This document shows, in pieces, positions 1-12,415 of a stretch of DNA of 64,000 bases (the stretch's first letter is position 1; the number at the start of each line of letters is the position of its first letter). The DNA is from Trichuris trichiura (lineage: Eukaryota; Nematoda; Enoplea; Trichinellida; Trichuridae). The notes below the pieces were generated by a model, which did not search any database, was not told where the DNA came from, and was given only the letters and a program-made list of their open reading frames with translations. A program made the position numbers and the translations under genes. Where the stretch lies: positions 62,001-126,000 of the forward strand of contig JBAJFE010000032.1 of the NCBI GenBank assembly GCA_037903355.1. The letters are read 5' to 3'.

Positions 1-1235
1 TACTACCTGCGTCAGATTAAGGATTCCCGCAGCAGTTCGATCGTGTACTCATCAGATCAATTCATGTTTAACGCCCATTTACTAACTCATTTCTACAGCT
101 TAGTATGGTATCCCTGGCGCACGCTTGCTCTTTTCACGACTAGTGCCGGCTTGCTTTTCTTGACGAACATCAACGTCGCTCGCCCGTTGATCGCTTGGCC
201 GTCACTACTTCGTCGAGTGGTAATTCACTCGCTCGCTCGTTGTTTGCTCGCTTGCACGTTTGCCATCTGCGTGACGCAGCAGGTTGGCCGTTGCTCGTTG
301 CTGCACAACTGCTTAGACGCTACTGAATCGCTAGGCAGCGGCCGTAGGCACGATAGCCGCCCGCCTGCCAGCGTGATCGCTTAAGGGGCGACTTCGTTCT
401 ACTTCAATCCATGTCGCCCATTTTAATTTTACCAGCCACCCGGTGAACTTTCGCTTAGCTTCTCTCGTCGTTCTATTTCGCTACGGTTCACTCTCAGTTC
501 GTATGTGCCATCACCTACCGATATTGCTTATCAGTTTGGGCAAGTCTGAGCTTCTACTTGTAGTTATTGCTTTATATACCACTGTTTTTGACGGTCAGGG
601 CGGCCAATGTTCCCCAGTGAAAGTTCCGGAGTGTTTGCGCCTTAATTCTGACTGGCCAGTTTCGCGCGCGCAGGATGTCATAATCGACTCGACCTTTCCT
701 ATGCACTTTTAACATAATGGCGCTGATAAGGCATGTGCCCTCCACATCTCAAAAGTGCCCCTAAGCACTCCCTTGGCAATCTGCAAAAGTTTCCTATACT
801 TCAAAAACGCCCCACCGTGAGAATAACTGCTTTATACTCTAATAAATGGTATCGCTTATAATTTTTGTGTGAGTAGTGAGTGATTCCAGCAGCGGCGTTA
901 CGTTCTATGTAAAAAATAATCCCAATTATCAGTCGTAACAAAGGCGGATAGGTCAAGGTCGTACTGAGTGATTAAACGACTGATCAATAAGCACCCTTTC
1001 AGCACCATACCGACCTGACTTGCCTATTGTACACGCAGAAGCTCAGATATATAGAAAACTCTAATGAACACTTTCTCTTACACTTTACGTAATTAAAAAA
1101 TTCTGAAAGCTAAGTTCACTGTTTCCCGCAAATTTTCGTATTAACAGGTCATGCAATCCTTGTTGCAGTAGTCTGGTTTTAGTAGAAATGTGCTTTCTTG
1201 AAGATGTGATGTTTTAGTACGGGACTATATGTTTT
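1..1235. other. Left edge, no gene recognised
   Basis: Open stretches of about 90-110 codons occur (for example 43-384 and 443-712, + strand), but they show no recognisable domain, no clear splice signals and no consistent coding look. I treat the stretch as intergenic or as unrecognised UTR or repeat. Confidence 0.5.
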
Positions 1236-1893
1236 CATATTTTAAAGTCTTTATTACGGATGCAGTGTCCCGTTGATGTGCACAATAAACAAAAAACTTT
1301 TTCCGGAGCTTTCGGGTCTGTCGCGACCCGTCTTCAGCAGTCAGATTATGTGTGTAGTGTGTGGGGCAACATTCATCTTCCAGCGCTTTCCAACGTTTTA
1401 AAACGAGAGTTTAAAGTTTTTCCTTCTTTGTCTGTCAGCTGCCACTTCCTTACTCCTGTATTCTTGTAGGAAATTTGTCCGTGTATAGAGGTGACCTTCT
1501 AGTTTTGTTCCATTTTTTGAACCATTTGTTCCAAAAAATTGTGATTTGATCCTTTTCTTCAGTATTTTTGTTCCAACTGATTTGTTCATTACGGAACATC
1601 CGTAATTCACAACCGCTGAAGACGGGTCTCGGTCGATCCGAAAGCTCCGGAGTTATTTAGAACATTAAACGGGAATACTTCCGTAATAAAACTTTTACAT
1701 CATGAACTTTAAACTCTCGTTTTAAAACGTTGGAAAGCGATGGAAGATGAATGTTGCCCCACACACTACACACATAATCTGACCGCTGAAGACGGGTAGC
1801 GACAGACCCGAAAGCTCCGGAGAAAGTTTTTTCGTTTATTGTGCACACCAACGGGGCACTGCGTCCGTAATAAAGACTTTAAAATATAAAAAT
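1236..1893. repeat. Foldback element with about 185-bp inverted arms
   Basis: The left arm (about 1236-1421) and right arm (about 1700-1893) are near-perfect reverse complements, separated by a unique spacer of about 280 bp. Both arms carry the block TCCGGAGCTTTCGGGTC with its GACGGGT partner, a TGTGTAGTGTGTGGGGCAAC block and an ACGTTTTAAAACG palindrome. An extra partial copy of the CTGAAGACGGGTCTCG motif sits in the spacer near 1614-1655. No transposase is encoded, so this is a non-autonomous foldback or MITE-like element. Arm ends are judged by eye; no target-site duplication was assigned. Confidence 0.85.
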
Positions 1894-2394
1894 AGTGTAC
1901 TTTCTAGCAAATATGAGAAAACTGCAGAAAGAGATCTGAGCAAAATCTCATTATCTCATTACAGCTCGCGTTCTCTTCATTACTTTTAATGCGTTTCGAC
2001 TGATGCTGGTCGACCCGTAGCATCCGTGACAGCGTCTTTTCGTCTGATCACCTTTCGTGAGAGTCGTCAGATAACTATAGCATGCAGAAGGAGTTTATTG
2101 CCCTGTAATCAAGAGATAAATGCAAAAGGTTTTGAGCTTCAGGAAAACACCTATCTTTGTCATCGGCAGCATGATGAAGTAGCGAAAGAGAAAAGCAGGT
2201 CAGACTTGAGAAAGCTCGTGGGAATAACACGCCACAGGGAGCTTTTAGTCTTTGCCGATCAAAATAGTTATAATTCGCAGATAGCAAAGTTCATATTTCA
2301 GTGCAGTGGGACACTTGGGATGGGTCCAATTACTGCTGACACTAAGCGGTTAAAGTCAGGGAAACGTAGACTGCTGATTAAGCAGACGCCCTTC
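1894..2394. other. Array left flank, no gene recognised
   Basis: A 148-codon + strand open frame (2026-2472) crosses this stretch and runs into the satellite. It has no recognisable domain, and its last third is satellite sequence, so it is probably fortuitous. Confidence 0.5.
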
Positions 2395-5300
2395 AGCGTC
2401 CAACAAAAGATGCGCTATCTTATCGCCTTCTTTCCGTATATGTTTGGCCGTCAAACGATGCGTGGTTATTGAACTTCATCTATATCCGCATACACAAAAG
2501 GCAACGGTTTGAAACCGCGGAAAAGGGCATGGATGTCTCCTGACCCGCTGAAAGGTTACTTACCTAACTCGGATTACGGCCGCCGATTTTGGAACTGAAA
2601 GATTGAACGGCGGATGAAAGCGAACAATTTTGTCTTTTGGCATCTTTACGGTTTCGCGGCGCAGAACGACTACAATCACTGTCCGCTCAAAAAGCAGAAG
2701 CTCGAAATGCGTGTGCGCATCTAATGATACCGTGGCGGAGTTTGGAGATTTGACGAATAATCTTAAAACGTCCACAACCTGAATTCCACCTGTTTACTTT
2801 AAGCATTTTTAAAAATCAGTTTTTTCGAAGAGAAAACCGTTAACACCTGTTTCAAAAGATGTGCTATGTTATCGCCTTCTTTCCGTATATGTTCGGTCGT
2901 CAAACGGTGCATGATTATTGAAGTTTATCTATATCCGCATACCCAAAGGGAACGGTTTGAAACCGCGGAGAGGGGCGTGGAGGGCTTCTGATCCCGCTGA
3001 CAGGTTATCTACCGAACTCGGATTACGGGTACCAATTTTGGAACTGGAAGATTGAACGGCGGAAGAAAGCGAACAACTTTGTCTTTTAGCATCTTCACGG
3101 TTTCGCGGCGCAGAACGGCTAGAATCAGGTTGCGCCCAAAAAGCGGAATCTCGAAATGCGTGTGCGCATCTAATGATACTGTCGGGGAGGTTGGAGATTT
3201 GAGGAATAATCTTAAAACGTCCACAACCTGAATTCCACCTGTTTACGTTAACCGTTTTTATAAATCGCCCTTTTCCTATAGAAAACCATTAACACGTCTT
3301 TCAAAAGATGCGCTATCTTTTCGCTTTCTTTCCGTAAATGTTTTGTCGCGTAACGATGCGTAGTTATTGAGGTTTATCTATATACGCGAACAGCAAAAGG
3401 GAACTATTTAAAACCGCGAACAGGAGCACGGAGGGGTCCTTATTCCGCTGACGGCTTACCTACCTAATTCGGACTACGGGCTCCTATTTTGGAACTGAAA
3501 GACTGAATGGCGGACGAATGCGAACAATTTTCTGTTTTAGCATCTTCAAGCCTTTCGGTGCAGAACGCCTAGAGTCAGGCTCCGCTGAAAAAGTAGACGC
3601 TCGAAATGCGTGTGCGCATCTAATTATACTGTGGCTGAGGTTGGAGATTTGAAGAATAATCTTAAAATGTCCACAACCTGAATTCCTTCTGTTTAGTTTA
3701 ACCTTTTTGAAACGCCGCCCTTTTCCTAGAGAAAACCATTAAGACCTCTTTCAAAAGATGCGTTGTATTATCGGCTTCTTTGCGTTTATGTTCCGTCTCC
3801 TAACGATGCGTAGTTATTGAAGTTTATCTGTATGGGTTTACAGAAAAAGAAACGATTTTGAAACTGCGGAAAGGACCGTGGAGGGTTCCTGATCCCCCTG
3901 ACGGGTTACCTACCTAACTGGGATAACGATCACCAATTTTGGAACACAAATTTTGATTGCCGGACGGAAGTGCTCAACGTTCTGTTTTTGCATCCTCACG
4001 CCTTAGCGGCGCAGAACGGCTGCGTTTACCTTCCGCTCAAAAAGGAAACTCTCGGAATGCTTTCTCGGTGGAAATGGTTCGGCGGGGAAGGTTGGAGATT
4101 CAGGGAATAATCTAAAAGGGTGAACTACGTGAATTCCACCTGATTACCGTAACCGGTTTTAAGAATCACAATTTATCTTCGGAAAGCCAGCAACACCGGT
4201 TTCAAAGGATGCGCAATCTCATCGAGTTCCTTCCGTACAAGCTCGAGCGCCTAACGATGCTTAGTTACTGCGGTTTACTTATGTGTGCCGACTGCAGAAA
4301 TCAACGATTTGAAATCTCGGAGAGAGCGATAGACGGCTGCTCATACCACTCATGAGTTATCTAACTAATGCGTATTACGATCACCAATTTTGGAACTGAA
4401 AGGTTGATTGCCGCACGAAAGTCGTCAATTTTCTTTTTAGCGTCTTCACGCCCTAGCGGCGGAGGACGGCTACATTTGGGTTCCGCTCAAAAACGAGACG
4501 GTCGAAATGCCTGTGCGCAGCAAATGGTGTGGCGGGGAAGGCTGGACATTTGGCGAGTAATCTTAACACGCGCATTACCCGAATGCCACTTGTTAACCTC
4601 ATCCCTTGTTACGAGTCGCCTTATTGTTTGAGAAAACCAGGAAGCCCGTTTTCAGAAGATGCGTAATGTTGTCGCCTTCCTGCCGTTGAGGCTGGGTCGC
4701 CCAACGATGTGTACTTATATAGAGTTAGCTGTATGTGCCGACGGCAGAAGCGAACGATTTGAAACCGCGCAGGGAGGCATTGACGGCTGCTCATACCACT
4801 GATAGGCTACCTAACTAACGTGCATTACGAACACCAATCTTGGAACTGAAAGATTCATTGCCGAAGGAAACCCGTCAATTTTCTCTTTAAGCTTCTTCAC
4901 TCCTGCGCGTGGGAGAACGGCTACGTTTAGGTTCCGCTCAAAAAGTAGATGCTCGAAATACCTGCGCGCAACTAATGGTGCGGTGGGCAATTTGCAGATT
5001 TCGGGAATAATCTTAAAGCGTCCAGTACCTGAATTCCTCCTGTTTATGAAAACCGTATATAAATATGTCCCTTTTCTTTGAGAAAACCAAGAACATCGGT
5101 TTCTACGGACGCGGAATCTCATCGCCTTCCTTCGGTATAACTTTGGTGCCGTAAGAACACGTAGTGATTGAGGTTTATCTATATGCCCCGACAGCTGAAA
5201 GGAACGATTTAAACCGCGCAGGTGGGCATAGACCGCTGCGGATACCGCTAATCGTTTTCGTAGCTGGGGTGCGCTACGGACGCTTATTTTGGAACTCAGG

Positions 5301-5480
5301 GGTTGAATACCTAGCGGAAATGATGTATTTTCCTTTCCTGTTTTTCGTGCCTCTGCGACGGAGAACCGCCACATTTAAGGTTCCCCGAAAACATACACGC
5401 TCGCCCATCCTATCCGATGGTAATAGTATTCTGCTGGAAGTTGGAGATTTGTGGAAGAATCTTGAAACGTGCCCATCCTG
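2395..5480 (+). repeat. Satellite array, left block, about 450-bp units
   Basis: About seven tandem copies of a unit of roughly 450 bp. The landmark CTGAATTCCACCTGTTTA recurs near 2781, 3229, 3681, 4131, 4580 and 5033 with variants. Other landmarks per unit are CACCAATTTTGGAACT, GGCGGAGAACGGCTAC, AACGATGCGTAGTTATTGA and GATTTGAAACCGCGGA. Copies here are diverged from each other. The period is not a multiple of three, and open frames break differently in each unit, so the array is non-coding. The block begins mid-unit and loses similarity near 5480. Confidence 0.92.
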
Positions 5481-6529
5481 CTTTGCATATGGCTCCTGTA
5501 TCCATATATGGAGAACGCCATTTTCGCTGAGGTTTCCGGCATCCGCATTCGATGAGGAATGGTGCAGCTGCTCCGGAGCGCAGAGTCTGGTGAACCTAAA
5601 ATTTCGAAATAACGATACCAGCCGTACCAATTATAGAAAGGTTATTATCTAGAGAGCAACCCGCGACGAGAACTTTCTTATTCAAAACGTGAAGCTTCCT
5701 TAGAGCGCTGCTTGAGGAAGCGCTTGGAGATTGGTCAGCAGGGATTCTGAAACAAGCAAATTTCGGAAAATGGGAATATAACGTGCCAGATCACAGACCG
5801 TGCTCTCTGTATCGCACGGCGGTAGATGACTACACTTTATCTGGTCATAATGTGGAAGATCTATTACACCACGGGTCTCCAACAGAAACACCCACACCCA
5901 ATTTTCAAATGCATTAGCCTTTATGTCGTTGCAGTAGTTGCTTCCTGTAAAATTCTAAAATAAACATATTGCACCTTGAAAGAAAGAAAAGTAACATAGC
6001 TTAACACTCACGTAGTTCCCACTTCACATGGAACGCAGTACGCAGAAACCGGTACACATGGCCACTGCAGCCATACCTGGAGAACAACTTATCTATGAGT
6101 AGTTCTAGTAAGTCCAATCGCAGACGCACACATGAAACCTTGGAAAACGCTTTATCCTCGAGACGGAAACTTCTACAATGCAAAAGAGCGGCTGCCAGCA
6201 CAAACCATCAGCGCAAAGGAAAGCGAACGCAAGAACGATCCACCGGCGCTGAGACAAAACGAATCAAAACAGCGTTCTGGCAAGCTTGGCAGTCATTATC
6301 TCGAACAACGCACTTGCCCACTCCACTGACGCGCGCAAACACACTATCAAGCCGCCTACTGCTATTCAGTGACGGCTAACAAGGCCCGTTTATCTTACAT
6401 TGATCGTCCCTTTCACCGCGCGTGGTGCAGGAAACAGTTTCCCCTATTTCCGTCCGGATGTTCGTCCCAGCAGCCCATCAAACTCTGGTTTCAATCAATG
6501 GGCGCAGAAAGGTCTTCCGTCGCTATGAA
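5481..6529. other. Non-satellite interruption of the array
   Basis: About 1 kb without the satellite landmarks. The unit phase differs by about 1,386 bp between the last landmark before (near 5157) and the first after (near 6543), close to three periods. Insertion, replacement, or highly decayed units would all fit. Short open frames occur on both strands; none is recognisable. Confidence 0.6.
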
Positions 6530-9500
6530 TCTGGGTCCTTCACGGTGCGTAGTAACTGATGTATACCTATATCCCCCGACGGCGTCGAGCGACAATTTAA
6601 ACCTGTGGGCTGCGAATAGAGCTGTTGATACGGCTAATCCGTTACGTAACAAAGGTACCCTACCCACGTCAGTTTTCGAACTCAAACATCTATTCCCGGT
6701 GGGTAACAACCCATTTTAGGTTTCGACTGTTTCACCCCTCCGCGACATAGAAAGACCACATTAAGCTTGCGCGAAAAAAGTATTCGCTCGCTTAGCCTGT
6801 TCACTGCTAATCGTACTGTACGGGAGGTTAGACCTTTCGGCAGTAATCTTCAAACGTCCACTACCTGAATTCCACTTGTTTACCGTAACCATACCTAATT
6901 AATGCGATCTTCCTCAGGCAATCCAGGAACACAGGCCTCAGTACGTGGATAATGTCAAGGCCTTTCTCCGGTATAAGTTTGCTCCAGTAAGGATGCGTCG
7001 TTATTCAAGTTTACGTCAACGCGCCGCCAGCAGAAACTAACGATTTGAAACCACGGAGGGAGGCATACACGGCTGATGATACGACTGATAGGTTACGTAA
7101 CTAACCCGCATTACGAACACCAATTTTAGAACAGAAAAATTCATTGCCGGACGAAAGCGAAAAAATTTCTCTTTTAGCAACTTCACGGCCTGGCGGCGGA
7201 GAATGGCTACATTTAAATTCCGCTCAAGAACGAGACGCTCGAAATGCCTGTGCTCAGCCAATCGTGTGGCGGTGAAAGCCGGAAATTTGGGGAGTAATCC
7301 AAAAACGTGCACTACCTGAATTCCACCTGTTTACCGTAACCGTTTTTAAGAATCGCCCATTTCCTTGAAGACCGGCAAGACCGGTTTCAAACGATGCGCG
7401 ATCTAATGGAATTCGTTCCTTATAAGCTCAGGCGCCTAACGATGCGTGGTTAGTGACGTTCACCTATCTGAGCCGACAGCAGAAATGAACGATTTAAAAC
7501 CGCGGATAGAGTGATAGACGGCTCCTCATACCACTGCCCAGTTATCCAACTACCGCGTATTACGATCACCAATTTTGGAACTGAAAGTTTCACTACCGGA
7601 CGAAAGTGGTCAATTTTCTGTTCTAGCATCTTCACCCCTTATCGGCGGAGAACGGCTACATTTAGGTTCCGCTCAAAAAGGAGACGCTCGAAATGCCTTT
7701 GCGAAGGACATCGTACGGCGGGGAAGCTTGGTGACTTGGGAAAGAATCTAAAAAAGTGCACTACCTGAATTCCACCTGTTTACCGTAACTGTTTTTAAGA
7801 ATCGGAATTTTCCTCCGGAAAACCAGCGACACTGGTTTCAAAGGATGCGCAGTCTCATCGAATCCTTCCGTAGATGCTGGGCTGCCTAACGATGTGTACT
7901 TGTTGAACCTTACGTATGTGTCCCCACGGCAGAAATGACTGATTTGAAACCGCGGACGGAGGCATAGACGGGTGCTCATAGCACTAGTGGGTTACCTAGC
8001 TAGCGCGTATTACAATCACCAGTTTTGGAACTCAAAGGTTCATTGCCGAACGAAAGTGGTCAATTTTTCTTCAAGCCTTTTCACGCCTTAGCAGCGGAGA
8101 CAGGCTACGTTCAGGTTCCGTTCAAAAAGGAGACGCTCAAAATGCTTTCCCGGAGGAAATGGTACGACCGGGAAAGATGCAGATTTGGGGAATATTCTAA
8201 AAACGTGCACTACCTGAATTCTACCTGTTTACGGTTATCATTTTCAAAAATCAGAATTTTCTACGAGAAAACCAGCAACACCGCTTCCAAAAGATGCGCA
8301 TTCTCATCGAATTTCTTCCGCATAAGCTCGGTCGCCTAACGGTGCGTACTTATTGAAGCTTACCTGTATGCCCCCACGGCAGAAATGAACGATTTGAAAC
8401 CGCGGAGGGAGGCATAGACGGGTGCCCATACCACTTATGGGTTAGCCAGCTAATTCGCACTACGAACAACAATTCTGGTACTCAAAGATTCATTGCAGGA
8501 CGAAAGTGCTCAATTTTCTGTTTTACCCTCTTTACGCCTTAGCGGCGGAGGAAGGCTACGTTTGGGTTCCGCTCAAAAAGGAGGCGCTCGAAGTGCTTGT
8601 GCGGTGGAAATGGTAGGGCGGGGAAGGATGGAGATTTTGGGGAATAATCTAAAAACGTGCACTACCTGAATTCCACCTGTTTACGGTAACCATTTTTAAA
8701 AATGGCAATTTTCTATGAGAAAACCAACAACACCAGTTTCGAAAGATGCGGAGTCTCATCGAATTCCTTCCGTATATGCTGGGTCGCCTAACGATGCGTA
8801 GTAATTGATGCTTACCTATATATGCCGACAGCGGAAACGAACGATTTGAAACCGCGGAGGGAATGATAGACGGCTCTTCGCACCACTGGTCGGTGATCTA
8901 ACTAACGCGTGTTACGATCACCAATTTTGGAACTCATACGTTCATTGCCGGACGAAAGTGTCAATTTTGTCTTTTAGTATCTTCATGCCTTAGTGGTGGA
9001 GAACTATTACCTTTAGGTTCCGCTCAAAAAGGAGACGGTTGAAATGGTTTTGCGGAAGAAATGGTACAGCGGGGAAGGTTGGAGACTTGGGGAACAATCT
9101 AAAAACGTGCACTCCCTGGATTCCACCTGTTTACGGTAACCATTTTTACAAATGGCAATTTTCTACGGGATAACCAATAACACAGGATTCCAGGGATGCG
9201 CAATCTCATCGAATTCCTTCCGTATAAGCTCGAGCGCCTAACGATGCGCGGTTATTGAGGTTTCGCTCTTTGTGCCGACGAAAGAAGTGAACGATTTGAA
9301 ACCGCGGAGGGAGAGATAGACGGCTACTCATACCACTGATGGGTTACCCAACTAACACGTATTAGGATCCCCAATTTTGGAACTCAAAGGTTCATTGCCG
9401 TAGGAAAGTGGTCAATTTTCTGTTTTAGCGTCTTCACGCCCAACCCTCAGAGAACGGCTAGGTTTAGGTTGCGCTCAAGAAGGAGACGCTCGAAATGCCT

Positions 9501-12415
9501 TTGCGGAGGAAATCGAACCACGGGGAAGGTTGGGGACTTATGGAATAATCTAAAAACGTGCACTAGCTCAGTTCCACCTGTTTACCGTAAGCGTTTTTAG
9601 GAATCGCAATTTTCTTTGAGAAAACCAGCAACACCGGTTTCAAAAGATGCGCAATCTCATCGAATTCCTTCCGTGTAAGCTCGAGCGCGTAACGATGCGT
9701 GGTTATTGAGGTTTACCTATATGTGCCGATGGAAGAAATGAACGTTCTGAAACCGCGGACCAGGGGAGACGGGTGCTCATACCCGTGATGGGTTAGCTAA
9801 CTAGCGCATACTACGAACACCGATTTTGGTGATCAAAGATTCATTGCTGGACGAAAACGGTCAATTTTCTGTTTTAGCATGTTCACGCCTTAGCGGCGGA
9901 GAGCGGCTACGTTTAGGTTGCGCTGAAAAAGGAGACGCTCGAAATGCGTTTGCGGAGGAAACCGTACGGCGGGGAAGGATGGAGAGTTGGGGAATAATCT
10001 AAAAATGTGCACCACGGTAATTTCAGCTCTTTACCGCAACCATTTTTAAAAATCGGAATTTCCTATGAGAAAACCAGCAACACCGTTTTCGAAAGATGCG
10101 CATTGTCATCGAATTCGTTCCGTGTATGCTCGGTCCCCTAACGATGCGTGGTTATTGAAGCTTACCTGTATATGCCGACAGAAGAAATGAACCATTTGAA
10201 GCCGCGGGGGGAAGCATAGACGGGTGCTCAAACCACTGATGGGTTAGCTAACTAACGCGTCTTTCGAACACCAGTTTTGGTGCTCAAGGATTGATTGCCG
10301 CGCTAAAGCGGTCAATTTTCTTTTTTAGCATCTCTGCGCCTTAGCGGCGGAGAACGGCTAGATTTATGTTCGGCTGAAAATGGAGACGCTCAAAATGCCT
10401 TTGCGCAGGAGACGCTACGGCGTGGATGGTTGGAGATTTGGGCAATAATCTTAAAACGTGGAGTACCTGAATTCCACCCGTTTAGCGTAGCCATATTTAA
10501 AAATCGCCCTTGTCTTCAAAAAAGCCAGGACATCGGTTTCAAAAGGTGCGCAACCTGTTCACCTTAGTTCCGTATAGCTTCGGTACCCTAGCGATGCGTA
10601 GTTATTGAGTTTTACTTGTATGTGCCGACCGCAGAGATGAACCATTTGAAACCATGGAGGGAGTCATAGACGGCCGCAAATACCAGTGACCGGTTTCCCA
10701 CCTGACGCGCATTACGGGCCCCATTTGTGGAACTCAAAGATTCATTGTCGGACAAAAGCGGTCAATTTTGTCTTTTAGCATTTTCACGCCTTCGCGGGGC
10801 AGAACGGCTACAATCAGTTTCCGCGCAAAAAGTAGACGCTTGAAATGTGTGTGCGCATCTAATGATACCGTGGGGGAGGTTGGAGTTTTGACGAATAATC
10901 TTAAAACGTCCACTAGCTGAATTTCACGTGTTTACCGTAACCGTTTTTAAGAATTGCCCTTTTCTTTGAGAAAAGCGGAAACCCTGTTTTCAGAGGATGC
11001 GTAGTCTCGTCGCCTTCCTTCCGTATAAGCTTGTTCGTCCAACGATTCGTAGTTATTGAGGGTTACCTATATGTACGGACGGCAGAAATGGACCATTTGA
11101 AACCGCGAAGAGAATTATAGAGGGCTGCTCATACCAGTGATAGGTTGGGTAACTAACGCGCTTTACGAACACCAGTTTTGGAACTCATAGATTCACTGCC
11201 CGACGAAAGGGGTCAGTTTTCTCTTTTAGCATCTTAACGCATTGTCATCGGAGAATGGCTACATTTAGGTTCTGGTCAGAAGGTAGACGCTCAATAGGAA
11301 TCTGCGGTGCGAGCGTTACGGTGGAGGAAGTTGGAAATTTGGGGAGTAATTTTATACCGTAAACTTTCTGTATTCCACCTGTGTACTGTATCCATATTTA
11401 AAAATTACCCTTTTCTTTTAGAACATCAACAACAGCGGTTTCACAAGATGCGCATTTTCATCGAGTTCCGTCCGTATGAGTTCTGTCCCCTAAAGATGCG
11501 TAGTTTTCGAGTTTTACCTATATGCACCGACAGCAGAAAGGAACGATTTGAAACCACGGAGTGAGGCGTGGACAGCTCCTGATACCGCTGGTAGATTAGC
11601 TAACTAGCGTGCTTTACTGACACCAATTTTGGAACTGAAAGATTCATTGCCGGAGGAAAGCGAACAATTTGCTCTTTTAGCATCTCAGCGTTTCCGCGGT
11701 GGGCGGCAGCTACATTTAGGTTCCCCTCAAAAGGTAGACTGTCGAAATGCCTGTGCGCAGCTAACGGTACGGTGGGGGATGTTGGAGATTCAGGGGAATA
11801 TTGTTAAAACGGCCGCTTCCTGAATTACACCTTTTTAACGCATCCGTTTTTAAAAATCAGCCTTTCTTTGAGAAAGGCAGGAACAGCTCTTTCAAAAGAT
11901 GCGTAATCTCCTGGCCTTTCTTGGGTATAAGTGTTGTCCTGTAAGGATGCGTAGTTATTAGGATTTACCTGTATGCGCGGATGAAAGAAAGGAACGATTT
12001 GAAACCGCGGAAGTTTGCATAGACGGTTGGGGATACCACTGGTCAGTTAGCTAATTAACGGGCGTTATGAACGCCAATTTAGCAACGGGAGTATTCACTG
12101 CCTGACGGAAGCAATCAATTTTCTCATAGAGGTTCTTCACGGCTCTGGGACAAAGAACGGCAATGTTTACCTTCCACTCAAAATGTGAGCCCTCATGAAA
12201 CCTGTTCGCAGCTAATGGTACTGTGAGGGAGGTTGGAGATTTGCTGAATAATTTTAAAACGTGCACTAGCTGCATTACCTTTGTCTACCGTATGCATATT
12301 TAGAAAACGCTGTTTCTCATGAGAAGTCCAGGAAGTCTGATTTCAGTAGGTGCGCAATCTCTAGGACTTCCTTCGTTATAAGTTTTGGCCCCTAACGATG
12401 CGTGGGTATTGAGTA
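6530..12415 (+). repeat. Satellite array, main block, about 13 units of 450 bp
   Basis: The EcoRI-containing landmark CTGAATTCCACCTGTTTA and its variants recur near 6866, 7317, 7765, 8216, 8667, 9118, 9569, 10018, 10467, 10919, 11371 and 11822, at very regular 448-452 bp spacing. Units around 8-10 kb look more alike than those at either edge, as expected if unequal exchange homogenises the centre while edges decay. I saw no clear higher-order alternation of unit types. No box or motif for a sequence-specific centromere binder was recognised. Confidence 0.95.

Noticed and set aside
2026..2472. 148-codon + strand open frame left of the satellite
   Set aside because: No recognisable domain; its end is satellite sequence, so coding is unlikely.
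4811..5652. Overlapping open frames of 118-187 codons in the satellite
   Set aside because: They exist in only one unit each, the unit length is not a multiple of three, and other units break the frame.
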